Source: Vermamoeba vermiformis (Eukaryota; Tubulinea; Echinamoebida). From it: DNA of 64,000 bases. The position numbers were made by a program, and so were the translations under genes. The stretch lies in NCBI GenBank assembly GCA_045837725.1, contig JBEWZL010000253.1, forward strand, positions 1-64,000. The letters run 5' to 3'. Below the pieces are notes generated by a model. The model was given only the letters and a program-made list of their open reading frames with translations, was not told the origin of the DNA and ran no database searches. Below, piece by piece: positions 30,403 through 41,060 of this stretch. Each line of letters begins with the position of its first letter. Within the stretch, counting starts at the first letter, position 1.

Positions 30403-31770
30403 TTATTCTTCAAAGGCGAACCTCCCATCTTTATGTTGAACGATTTTAAACCAATCGCCTCGTTCGATCAGTTGAGAAATTTCATTGTAGTTCCTGATAA
30501 TGCAATCGAAGAGCTTATCGGCGCGACCAAGCCTGTTAAATGAAGGTACAGTAATATGGCTGAGAATTAAAGACCAGATCTCGGCGGGAAATTTGCGTGC
30601 ATTTGCTAGCATTAAAACGATAAATGCCACTTCTTTGCGGCGATTTCGAATTTTCTCTTTGTTCTCGTTTAATCTATGCGTTAAAGGGTGCTGATTATCC
30701 ATATAAAAGCCGGTGCACCCAAATGCGAAGATCGACGGATGCATCCATAAAGCTTGTTGCGCGTCCGAAAACTTGAAATCTTCAGTTGTTACGTTGTACA
30801 TAACCAACTTTGTAAGCGTTGTATTCTTTTTAAGGCCTTCCCAAAAATATTGCGTTATTCCTCGACTTTCTCCGTTTGAAATGTTTAAAAAGGTCAGCCG
30901 AGTCGTTTGCTCCAAATATTCTGCTAGAATTTGATGGCTTTTCTCTGATATATGATTTCCAGTTAAATCTAAATATTCTATGCTGTCGTTTACCATTATT
31001 GATTTGATAATCGGGGCTACATGTGTATCAGACAAATAACACGAGTGTAAATCCAGTTCGGTCAAATTATTGTGCATTCTTAAACACCGTTGGAAGCTGT
31101 TAATAGATAATTCCCCTTTGATACTTAAATTTTGTAATTTTAGTCTCGTTATCGATTTGTTTTCCGCAACGCCATCAAAAATTTTAGCCCATCCGCCGTC
31201 GCTCGTTTCAAAGCCTCCCATTGATATTCCAACGATAAAATCTTTCAGTGAATTATTCCTTTTTAGGAAATTTGCTAGCGCGTCTATTGTTTCTTCGTGC
31301 GCGCCCAGCTGACTGCTTGAAACTTTCAACTCTGCCAGCCGGGAATTTTCCAAAGCTGTAAATAAGTCTTTTGCTTTTGCATATGAAAATACGCTTTGGT
31401 CTGCAATTGTTAGTGACTTTAATTTGGGTATTGACTTGACTAGCTCCACGATCCATTTCATCGCATCTGGTTTCTGAAAAGTATTTATGAACGTAACCGC
31501 TTCTAAGGTCTTAATAGTTGCTAATGATCCACATATCCATCGGGCAGATTCATCGCATAATAAATGCTCGTTAATTAATATTTTTTTGAGGGCTTTGTGA
31601 TTTTTGAGTTTTTTTGCAACGGATTTAGCTTCATTTAGAGTCATTATAAGACCACTGTGAACAGAACAAATAAGGTCAAGTTCTTCAAGATAAGGATCTA
31701 AAATAAAATCCTTCTCCTGGGTAAGCGCCATTTCAATCCCGTCTTGATCAATAACGACGACCGGATTCAT
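30403..31770 (-). CDS. LRR protein (ribonuclease-inhibitor type) with C-terminal F-box-like segment
   Basis: A single 455-residue exon. Repeats of the RNase-inhibitor/NLR kind run through it: SITRLKLQNLSI, NLTELDLHSCYLSDTHV, SIEYLDLTGNHISEKSHQI, RLTFLNISNG, TLTKLVMYN. Near the C-terminus RKFPAEIWSLILSHITV resembles the first helix of an F-box, followed by a helical tail. There is no NACHT domain and no signal peptide. The upstream sequence contains two possible acceptors just before the ATG, so a 5' untranslated exon is likely. It lies between the MYRF-LRR gene and a divergent F-box/LRR gene. It is likely a protein-binding scaffold or ubiquitin adaptor. Confidence 0.75.
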   Translation of the reverse strand: MNPVVVIDQDGIEMALTQEKDFILDPYLEELDLICSVHSGLIMTLNEAKSVAKKLKNHKALKKILINEHLLCDESARWICGSLATIKTLEAVTFINTFQKPDAMKWIVELVKSIPKLKSLTIADQSVFSYAKAKDLFTALENSRLAELKVSSSQLGAHEETIDALANFLKRNNSLKDFIVGISMGGFETSDGGWAKIFDGVAENKSITRLKLQNLSIKGELSINSFQRCLRMHNNLTELDLHSCYLSDTHVAPIIKSIMVNDSIEYLDLTGNHISEKSHQILAEYLEQTTRLTFLNISNGESRGITQYFWEGLKKNTTLTKLVMYNVTTEDFKFSDAQQALWMHPSIFAFGCTGFYMDNQHPLTHRLNENKEKIRNRRKEVAFIVLMLANARKFPAEIWSLILSHITVPSFNRLGRADKLFDCIIRNYNEISQLIERGDWFKIVQHKDGRFAFEE

Positions 31771-32336
31771 TCTGAAAATCTAAAAAACATCAATTATTAA
31801 TTAATAATAATAATTCTAATTTCAAATCAAATAAGCGTCATCATTAAGTCAAAAAACTAAATCTTGAGTTAAAAATTTTGGCATCTCGTTCCCTCTTCCC
31901 TACCTAACTACAAAGTACTACGGCCGTATAAATTAATTATCTGATCGAAATTACTGTGGTCAACAGGGGTGCGCGTACAAAAATATGACGTTGTAATTGT
32001 TTTCAAATCATCAAAAACACCGAAAACTACAACACGTCATATTTATTCACCTAGGTTTACTTCCTTCTTCGGTGCAACTATTAATCGTCTTAAATTTTAA
32101 CGTAAATAATGCTAAATAAGGAGTCCAAGGTTAGAGTTATCGAAATCTGCTCAGGAAAGAAATAACTCGGAATAAGCTGTAACACACGAAGTTCAATTGC
32201 AAAAAAAATTCTAATTAAAATAGGCGTCGTTACCAGAGAAGGCGTAAGATATGGTAAGGAACATCTCGATCAAAGTTTATTATTAGCACTGCGCGCGATC
32301 CGTCCCATCAATAATATTGATTTTTTACATCAATAG
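31771..32336. other. Divergent intergenic region, may contain a first exon
   Basis: About 570 bp between two divergent LRR genes. A spliced leader exon for the plus-strand gene probably lies here (candidate donor near 32255), but I could not place its start codon. Nothing else is recognisable. Confidence 0.4.
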
Positions 32337-33974
32337 AAAGGGACCCGTGTCAATTTACCAGATGTCCCGCCAGAGCTTCACGAAATAATCGTCTCGTCCT
32401 TGGACGACAAATCCAGGCGATATATGCGAGTAGCAAGCACTTATTGGTTCAATTTGATCAATTACAACGAGTTTACAATTTATTTTGCACGTTCCACAAC
32501 GCTGCCAGAAATGGTCGATAGATTCGCAAAGTATGAAGGTCCAATAGCCCTCAGATTCAAAAAAGAAATACAAATGGATGCGAACAGGATGGCACAGTAT
32601 TTACAACAACTAACCAACATTACTGGCCTGTCAATGTCGCAAAATGTCAAATCTATCCCATCCAGCCCGGGCGAAGCTCACTACCCCGCGCCGTTCAGAT
32701 TTAACAAATTATTTTTTGACCAAAAGTTCAGCTTATCAACCCTTACAAATTTACAAGAATGGTACGACATGCCTTGCTTTGGTGAAGATCATTTTGAAAT
32801 GCTATTAAATTTTTCGCGCTTGACGAAACTGCGATTACAAGGCAAAAACCGGCACAAAGCGACATTGGAGCAAATTATTATAAATAATAGCAATTTAGAA
32901 GTGTTAGACTTGGACTACAATATGAACGCCAATGATCTGATCTCAATTTTACCGAATCCAAGCCGGTTGACCTCATTAAGTATTCCACCGAGCACATTTA
33001 ATTTCAATGAAGAAGACTATTCCAAATTAGGAAATTTGCGACACCTAAGAATGCACGGAGGATTTTATCGGACATTTACAGCACTCGAATCGCTCGAGAC
33101 ACAAAGTCACTTCGTAGTTTATTTTGATGTTAATACGACATTAACGAGATTGATATTAACATCGTCATCCGATGAGATCTTAAAAAGCAGCTTACCAAAT
33201 TTGGTAAATTTGCACGAGTTAGTCAAGCTTGGGCGAGTTGGCAGATCCATTGACGTACCTTTGTATCTTCAGCCGGACAAATTAACGAAGCTTCATATAA
33301 TGCAAGAAGAAGTAGAGAAGCTAGAGCATATGTCTAGATTGACCAATTTGGAGAATTTACTCATTTTCAGAGCGACATCCGAAACGGATCAGGAGACATT
33401 AGAGCCAATCATGAATTTGACAAAATTGACGCAGCTAAGGCTTCATTGTGACTTAAAGACTGATAATAGCTCGTTCATGACCAACTTAACGAACCTTAAG
33501 TCATTGATCTTGCGCAGTGACTTGACGAACTTAATGACAGCGGATGCAGCAAGTAAATTTTCAAAATTGGAAGAACTACGATTCTGCGAGTACTTTGCGG
33601 ACTCATTTTTAACGAGAATTCAAGCACTTCATCAGCCTACTTGCTATCACACAATATTATCGAACTTCAAAAATTTGACGCGATTGCAGATCCACAACCA
33701 AACACCGGATCTATGGCAGACATTGACCAAATTAAGCAATCTTAAGGCACTGACTATTGGATGGATGGATGCAAAGGATATGCCGGCATTGACGAAGTTG
33801 ACCGCTCTTACTGACTTGGATATTGGGCAATTTGTCATGACTGATCGTGAAATTTTTGCCAAGTTGACCAACTTGCAAAGATTATGGCTAAGATACAATG
33901 ACAAGGACGAGAAAGATTATTTTTACTCGAAGTTGCCGTATTTACATTCGTTTGGGTGGCAGAGAAACCAATAG
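32337..33974 (+). CDS. F-box / LRR protein, first exon unresolved
   Basis: A long exon after the acceptor CATCAATAG at 32336 starts in frame with NLPDVPPELHEIIVSSL, then YMRVASTYWFNLI, a clear F-box. About 450 residues of leucine-rich repeats follow, e.g. LTGLSMSQNVKSIP, LEVLDLDYNMNANDLI, LTSLSIPPSTF, KLTQLRLHCDL, LKSLILRSDL, LTDLDIGQFV, LQRLWLRYND, ending HSFGWQRNQ. A stop lies in frame just upstream of the acceptor, so an earlier exon must provide the ATG. This is the standard FBXL layout, with LRR binding substrates for SCF. The gene at 59756-61618 is similar in style but not a close copy. Confidence 0.78.
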   Translation, partial: KGTRVNLPDVPPELHEIIVSSLDDKSRRYMRVASTYWFNLINYNEFTIYFARSTTLPEMVDRFAKYEGPIALRFKKEIQMDANRMAQYLQQLTNITGLSMSQNVKSIPSSPGEAHYPAPFRFNKLFFDQKFSLSTLTNLQEWYDMPCFGEDHFEMLLNFSRLTKLRLQGKNRHKATLEQIIINNSNLEVLDLDYNMNANDLISILPNPSRLTSLSIPPSTFNFNEEDYSKLGNLRHLRMHGGFYRTFTALESLETQSHFVVYFDVNTTLTRLILTSSSDEILKSSLPNLVNLHELVKLGRVGRSIDVPLYLQPDKLTKLHIMQEEVEKLEHMSRLTNLENLLIFRATSETDQETLEPIMNLTKLTQLRLHCDLKTDNSSFMTNLTNLKSLILRSDLTNLMTADAASKFSKLEELRFCEYFADSFLTRIQALHQPTCYHTILSNFKNLTRLQIHNQTPDLWQTLTKLSNLKALTIGWMDAKDMPALTKLTALTDLDIGQFVMTDREIFAKLTNLQRLWLRYNDKDEKDYFYSKLPYLHSFGWQRNQ

Positions 33975-34136
33975 TTCAAGCGTTAAATAAATGATTAGGT
34001 GTTCCCAAGGAAGACTTGAACCAAACGGGACTGATGGTCTCCTCGAAGTAACTGTTATTCACACGGGGTGAATTTCGGTTTCGTTTGTGTCCATTTTCTT
34101 GTTCGTTTCCGATGAGACCACAACCACAAAGCATTA

Positions 34137-37100
34137 ATGGAAGATAATATTATTAAAATTGTTGCAATAGGTCGTGGTACTAAAAGGAAGGGTGACGAGC
34201 TCGCACAAGAAAAAAACAAGAGACAAAAAATTACAGATCTTTCTAGAAATAACGGTAACTGAGCCAAATTAGAATATTATAAAAAATAATCAATACTAAT
34301 AGCTTTTATTTTTATTGCAGATTTTTATTTCCTAGAATTACCAAACGATTTGATTCGACAGATCGCATCTTGGAGCGAATCTTTGGCGGCTTTATTACTA
34401 TCAATAACGTGCACGCGAATATATAATTTATTTCGTAATGACAATCGTCTATGGCACTCGATCTATCTTCGAGAAGGCGGGATTAATGGTATCAGTATCG
34501 AAAATACGATTGCCCATGATGGTAAAATTAACATTTTTTCGTTGGATAAGGTAATAATTAGCAAACTAATAAATTTCGACAGTTCTTGGGTTCGATAGAG
34601 GCAGCGTTGCTTGGGAACGTGAATCGCTGGCTTGGGCAACTTATGAACACTCATTGACCTCTGACAGTATTGATTTTGCCAACGAAATAATTGCTGAAGA
34701 AGATTCCTATGCAAAATATTTTCCTCTGGGATTTCACAACGGTAAACAAGGGATAGTATCTTTCTTTTTCTAACTTGCTTGTTGTAGACTACAATCCAAT
34801 TGAATATCCACGCAAATATGTGTCGTTCACTGAATACAGTCCTTCAGTGAATTACAAGAAGTTAGCTCTAAAGGCGTGGTACAATTTCAATCAATATGAC
34901 TATTGGAGCGTACAACGGCACTGTGCGCGATTATGGAAATACAAACATTGCACTTGTTTCGGGCTTCCCGATTTGGAAATGAGCAATGAACTCGGAGAAA
35001 AGATAGCAATAGTTGAAACGAACGAAAAGAACGAAAAAGACGAATTTGATTCGAACTACAGCTCACAAAGCGAAAGTGACGATGAAACTTCTTCATTGGA
35101 CGGCGGATCTACCTCTGAAAACTCACTCTCAACGCAAGAAACCTACGATTCGCTCTTAGAGTAAGTAAAATTTTACCTAATTTATTCGATGCTAATCAGT
35201 TTTCGTAGCGATATTTCGGGGAGTGACAATTTTAAATATTTTGCGCAAGTTCTCAGTGGATTACTCGTTGGGCACTGTGCCTCACCGGGATGCAAACACT
35301 CATATCAAATACGAGTACGTTACATATACCGATACTTTTTTTGGTCGTGCTAATCAACTTAAGATGGCCAAAATGTTGAACACAACCGTCGTTCTCAAAG
35401 ATGTTACTGAAGCCACTTTGGATCAAATACGTAACGCAATAGACAACGACGATAGTTTTGAGTGCATTTCAAGCATTGTCTGTGCACTACAAAAGCTTTC
35501 ATTGGACGACTTGTTAACGCTGCACGAATGCGTCAAACAAAGATTTCCTTATTTGGCAACCGTTAGTTCAGGTATTTGCTCTTCGAATGAAAAATCAATA
35601 TTAAATCAATGTTAGTATTGGATATAGAAGAAAATAGTCCGTATGTTTGGCCTTTCTTCGCGAGCCACCATGAAATGCCATGGTCGTATCATTTTCAAGC
35701 AGATATTGCAACGAAAGAAGACCACGAGACTATTCCCGATTGGCTGTCGAGTATGTAAAGCGGAATAACTACCAGCTATCTACATAAATCAAGAAACTAA
35801 TAATCTTTTTAGTTCGTCATTCGATGTTGAAACTGTTTCGCCTAGCAGGCATCTTTTGTGCGACGCCAAATTCTACAGGTACTTAGCGTACCTTTCAACG
35901 ACAATAGTTATTAACTTGAGCCGGGTAGAGTACGGTATTAGTGCTTTAGGTGCCTATATTAAGAGCGTTCTTGGGTCGGTAGTAAGGTCCAAACCTGCAG
36001 ATACGGAACAACTGGAAGTCTCCGAAGGAATGATACTGCATGCGATCAAATCGCCTCTAGACAATAATAAGAATGGAACTACATTGTACAGCCCATCCTT
36101 AGAGTTGATGCAAGATGATAGTATAATTATGTACTCCGACAGTGAACTTTCAACGAATGAAGAATCGAGCTTCTCTGATGCGAGTGAGGAAGACGACCTG
36201 ACGGAGTTTTTGCAAGAAGCTAACAATAAGGGTGATAGCAATGACGAAGAAGATGATGAGGATATTATCGACGACTTCAAGAGCTTGAACGACATGATTA
36301 AGGTAAGATGACACGAGTCAAAAATTTTGCTGATCAACCGATTCTAGAACTCTGTCTCTGGATTAAACGAAGACAATAGTCCATTGTTAATGAAGTCTGC
36401 TGTCGTTTACGCACAAGCCGATGTACCCTACGACGAAATTTCCGATGTTGTAGGGACCGAAGAAGAAGAGGAAAAGGAAGATCAAGAATTCGCCGTGCAA
36501 AGTCAAATGTACTTGGATGAGTATGTGCCACGTAGCTGCATATTGATTTGATGTTTAACTTTTGGTCGGCAGAGATGATGAACTGTTTTCAGCCTTTCCT
36601 GAAGAAGCGAAGGATTTAGAGGAAGCGTTGGAGTATCATAACAAAGCCTACGAAAAATGCTTGAAATTTGAAGCATCTTATTATGGCGTGGTGAACAAAA
36701 ATGATCGAGAATTTGAACTGGATCTGCCGCTAAAAGACATGAACGACGAACAACGAGCTAAAACCCTAGCACTACGACGTACATAGCTTATTTCCATTTT
36801 AATACTAAAGTATTAATTATAGCAATTTAGGAGAAACGAACAGAATTCTGAAAGAGGAAGCCGATAAAGAATTTCAATTCGATTGCCAGCGAGCTGTAAG
36901 CAATAATGACCAACGTGACAAACCTGACATTAATTAATATTATACAGACCAAACGACTCGAAGAAAATGTTGAGCACTACAATCCTATGACTTGTAAATC
37001 AATGGTCATTGTGATGAACTGTCACGGACCGAAATTACGAAGTATAGTTGAGCAGGCCGTTGATATAATAAGTAAGTATTAATCAACTCTCGAGCCGTTA

Positions 37101-37416
37101 CAAAATATACGAGGAGTACTAATTTCCTTTTTCAGGCAACAGCAAAGTGCTTAAAAGCGTCAAGTTAAAATGGGCGTGGCTAGAAAAAGAGGTGACGCTT
37201 GATGATGACAACTCTTATAGCATGTTGATTGACGAACTAGCCAAATGTTCAACGCTGAAAAAATTGATTCTTGAAGACTGTGATCTCAGCGCTGACGGCA
37301 TTCAAAAGCAGTTGCCGAACGTAGAAGTTATTGTCAAAAATTACAAACCTGATAATCCAAATATCAATCTAAGACCATATCGCCCTTCTTTCTTGAATAA
37401 ATTCCGCTACTATTAG
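34137..37416 (+). CDS. Large nuclear F-box protein with acidic regions and C-terminal LRR-like end
   Basis: A gene of about twelve exons. The first exon carries a bipartite nuclear signal (KRKGDELAQEKNKRQK). The next has the F-box: FLELPNDLIRQIASWSESL, then ALLLSITCTRIYNLFRN. Later exons hold Ser/Asp/Glu-rich stretches (SSQSESDDETSSLDGG; DASEEDDLTEFLQEANN; NDEEDDEDIIDDF), a His/Cys-containing segment (VGHCASPGCKHSYQIR), and a C-terminal LRR-like unit (LAKCSTLKKLILEDCDLSAD). All joins used are in phase, including an intron at about 35879-36000 that removes a false extension. The acidic parts suggest binding to basic or chromatin proteins. It could be two genes, but I found no internal stop with a new start. 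Confidence 0.65.
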
Positions 37417-37789
37417 ATCTAGATCCGATCTATATCCCTTAGACGCTCGTGGAATTTTAATGTAGGATATAAAAAATGGGCCAAGAGGGGGTAGTGGCGG
37501 GTTGGCCGCACGCGAGCTCTTTTTTGTTACCTAGCCTATGTAAAATCCGAGCGAAATTAAGTCATTTACCTGTAAATCGCAAAAGCAGTGTTGAACGTCT
37601 AAGGGATATATATAAGGAAGCTGAGCGCTGGTTCGTCGAGGGCATTCATTCACGCCAGTATAATTGCACTGTCTGAGTCATTAAAACCTATCCTTTTTCA
37701 TTTGTAGCGGAGGACCCGAGCTGACTTAAAATAAAAAGATGGATTAAAACTGGATGCGATTGAACACAAAATAACAAACGAGAAACAAC
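37417..37789. other. Intergenic region before MGQ F-box copy 3
   Basis: It contains a short MGQ-starting reading frame (listed separately) and otherwise no recognised element. Confidence 0.4.
37476..37676 (+). CDS. Short open frame starting MGQ, doubtful
   Basis: A 66-residue frame starting MGQEGVVAGWPHAS and ending RQYNCTV. Its first 40 bp are far richer in G and C than the surroundings. It lies just upstream of MGQ F-box copy 3 and shares only the first three residues with that family. No splice continuation to an F-box exon was found. It may be a small gene, a relic of another copy, or chance. Confidence 0.2.
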   Translation: MGQEGVVAGWPHASSFLLPSLCKIRAKLSHLPVNRKSSVERLRDIYKEAERWFVEGIHSRQYNCTV

Positions 37790-40700
37790 ATGGGTCAAAA
37801 TATTACTGTACGACTAGATTATAATAAAAACACGAAACGGCAGCATCGCAAAGTTCCCACATTTACGGAGGTAAGCCAATTTAATTTCATGAAACAGATC
37901 CGAAAATTTAAATTATGTACCTTTAAACCTTTAATTTTAACTACAGGCAAAAAATTACGTATGAAGCATATATAACTATATTCTAGCATTATTTTAATTT
38001 TCTGTGCTGCAGGCTCAAATTTGTATGGCAGATGAGTCAATTATTCGACCAAACGGCTGCTTCTCTCCAGAGGTCATTATAGCCATTATACAATATGCTG
38101 ATTTAATTACGAGTATTCTTGCGTCCGAAACATGCAAGCTTTGGTACGAGTCAATTCAACAAGTCTTCAAAGTACGTTGCAGTCACATAACACGCAATCA
38201 ATAATTCATATTAATAACTTATTATATACAGAACGCGTATATATCACGATATAGCGCATCAGAGTCTCTTGAAGATGATTGGAAAGTTCATTTTTATCGT
38301 CGAACATTGGCGGAGCAAAACCTTGCCAAAGGACTGTAAGTCGATTTTTGCGAATGAATTAGTCAAAGCGTAAATTTCCATATTTGGTAATAACGCTCTT
38401 GAAGGTGGTGGGCCGAGTCGGTTTCAGCGGAAAATAGGGCAGATTCGACAATTTTCAGTTACGCGCCAAGCTTTGAAGGCAACAAAATGATATACAACGT
38501 GCATTCAATAGTACATGGGTCCGTATTACTCATATTTAAAAGAATTACAAGAGGTTTCTTGATTTGGTTAAATATTTCTAGAAATACAAAGTTCTGGATC
38601 CGTTAGGACTTTTTATTAATATTCGATTTTAATAGAGACTTCTCAGCTTCGAAGGTTTATTGGGCAGCATATGAAGTAGATCTCAATACAATGAAGACGA
38701 CAGCAATTCCCTACGGAACATTCTACGCGAATGGATTCAAGCTAAAGACGCGTGGTAGCGAGGACACAACCGCCTTTGATTGGAGCGAATTTATCGTTAT
38801 TGATGGAACTAACGAGCGAAAGATATGTAAGTATCGAACTTTCACGATCCGCCCAGCGGAGTGGATCCAGTCAAATTAAGCTAATATCGGATTTAGCAAG
38901 ACAAACGACGTACCATGATAGGTACGAGCTGCATGTAAATATGGACGACAGTCCTAGAGTCTTAACCACAAACGTCATTCGAGAGTAAGAAAGAGAACGG
39001 TGTAACAAACTTTTAATTTACCCGACACTTTCCTTTTACAGTTATTATCTGCTGAGAGACCTTCCAACGCGCTCCGTTGAAGTCGTCGATCTCAAAACCG
39101 GCGAGATTATAGCCCTGGTTGATATAGCCACAAAGTTCATTGCTGGCTTCTTGGTACACAAACTTGTTCGAAATTTCCAAAACGAGTAGTCATTCAATTA
39201 TTATATTAGGGAGACTACGTGATTGTTACACAGCCAGACGGACTTTTCTTGGTCAATATTTTCACAAAGGAACGAAAAACGTTAGATACGGAAAATTGTA
39301 CTGCCGAATTCTACTATTGCAAAGAATCCAAGTTAGTACGTGGCCAATATTAATTGTCTCCCGTGGAAAATCTAATACACTTATTGCTAGCTTGGTTACA
39401 GTACAGGAACAACGATAAAGTTTTGTCGTTGGCCTACGCTCGAACTGGTGTCGCAGATTGATGTATCAGTAGTTGCCCCTCAAGATGACACTAATGACTG
39501 CTATCGAATTAAGGTACTAACTAATTGGTAACAAAAAAATATCTCAGATCCGCTTTCATCGGACAAAACAGATCCGCTAAACCAGGACCGCTGAGGATCC
39601 TCGGCGACTATCATTAGTAAACAGCTATTGATATATTTTTCAGATTGCAACGTTTGCATTCGACAAGTCGAAGCTAGTTGTAGCACTTGAGACGAATGTG
39701 ACGTCAATCGCAGTATTTGACATGCGCACTGGTGCCGCGATTCAAGCGATCTACAATACTTCTGATGCACTGGATAGAATAAAGGGGACGATTCACTTGG
39801 CGCCGAACGGAAATATAGTCACTAGTTTCAAGTAAGTATGAACTACTGCAAATTGAACAACACCAAGGTCATTTCGTAAATAGCAATATCTAGTCATATG
39901 GCCGAAATTAAACATTCGAATTTTTCGTTCTGAATGTTGGAACTTGGTGGCGGTCGTAACGCATAGGCCATATCGCCTGGAAGTTTAGTCATATGACTTA
40001 AAATTTGAACCGTGACATTTTACAGTAATTTGGTCGTCTATGATTTCTTGTCGCCGAAAATGTACCAAGACATTCCCGTTATATTTGCAAAATCTTCTTC
40101 GCCGAATGAAGCAAGGAAATCGTACGTGCCTGCCACAGACCTGTCGAAATTTGCGGAGGAGAAACTCGATGTTCCGTTGGAAGCTATCGGTTGTCTTACT
40201 TTGTTTGGGTACGTCTACTTGATCACGTACAGTAATTACAGTAGCGATTAATCAGGATTTCAAGACGAAATTTCAACCCTGATTATCCGTCGATTAATGC
40301 ACATTCTAGGCAAGACGAGCAAGGCCAAGTGTATCGTATTACCGGTATTGGCAGTCACTACAAAGACCACCGCAGTACGTCTGATGCGTCTTCTTGGCCA
40401 CAACTATCGGAGTATTTGAGTCCTTGGGAAAGCCAGATTGATACTGGGACCGGCTTGCAGTTGATATTAACTGATTACTCGTACCCTGAGAGTGAATACA
40501 GCTGTTAGTAAGTATAAGTCATAGTAGACTTGGTGGTTGAGTTTTCGAAATCAGTATTTCCTTTTATGGCAATCTGACAGAATGTTTTACCATACTTCTC
40601 AAAAAATCCGTTTTCGATCATAGATTGACTTTAACTTTATTTAACGGAGTCGAATGGAATGTACGTCGCGAAGTTCTGCTAGTCTACGAACGATTCAACG

Positions 40701-40795
40701 AGAGCACTCAACAGTGGGAATTTGTCGAGCCATTAGCACCCGGCAAGATCGTTCAAAGAACTTCAAAAACGAAAAGAATATTTGCCTATGGTTAA
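37790..40795 (+). CDS. MGQ-type F-box / beta-propeller protein, copy 3
   Basis: It starts MGQNITVRLDYNKNTKR (Gly2, Thr6: myristoylation-compatible), with a phase 0 intron after TFTE. The F-box exon reads RPNGCFSPEVIIAIIQYAD and CKLWYESIQQVFK. Propeller exons include PYGTFYANGFKLKT, VVDLKTGEIIALV, FDMRTGAAIQAIYNTSD, LAPNGNIVTS, NLVVYDFLSPKMYQDIPVIF and YRITGIGSHYKD. The final exon reads VYERFNESTQQWEFVEPLAP and ends in a basic tail. Exon order and phases match copy 4 immediately downstream in tandem, so this pair duplicated recently. Exons 1-3 of both are nearly identical at DNA level. It is probably an SCF substrate adaptor at membranes. Confidence 0.8.
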
Positions 40796-40858
40796 AGCGT
40801 CTAAGTTCAAACTTTTGTTGCTTCTGGGATTTAAAGTCGGAGTTGATCTTCGAAAGAT

Positions 40859-40897
40859 CGGATCCGACACGCTGGAGCTAAATTAGCGTCGGATCCG
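40859..40897. repeat. Inverted repeat (hairpin) between F-box copies 3 and 4
   Basis: The arms CGGATCCGAC-AC-GCT and AGCGTCGGATCCG pair over 13 bases with a 2-base bulge and an 11-base loop. It lies about 60 bp after the stop of copy 3, so it may mark the 3' end or be a small mobile remnant. Confidence 0.5.
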
Positions 40898-41060
40898 CAA
40901 GTTATGAAGTATAACTTATGACCGCGAGGCGTAAACTTAATAAAAATTAAGTTTTTGCAAACTGACTAACTAAACGCCTTCCCTGACCAGAATTTGTTCG
41001 AACAATTAATTTTATTTGCGCCAAGGTCAAATTCGTTGACACAAACGAACGAGTCACATC

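Noticed and set aside
30403-31770. NLR immune receptor
   Set aside because: The repeats are of the NLR/ribonuclease-inhibitor type, but no NACHT or other nucleotide-binding domain lies in the gene or upstream.
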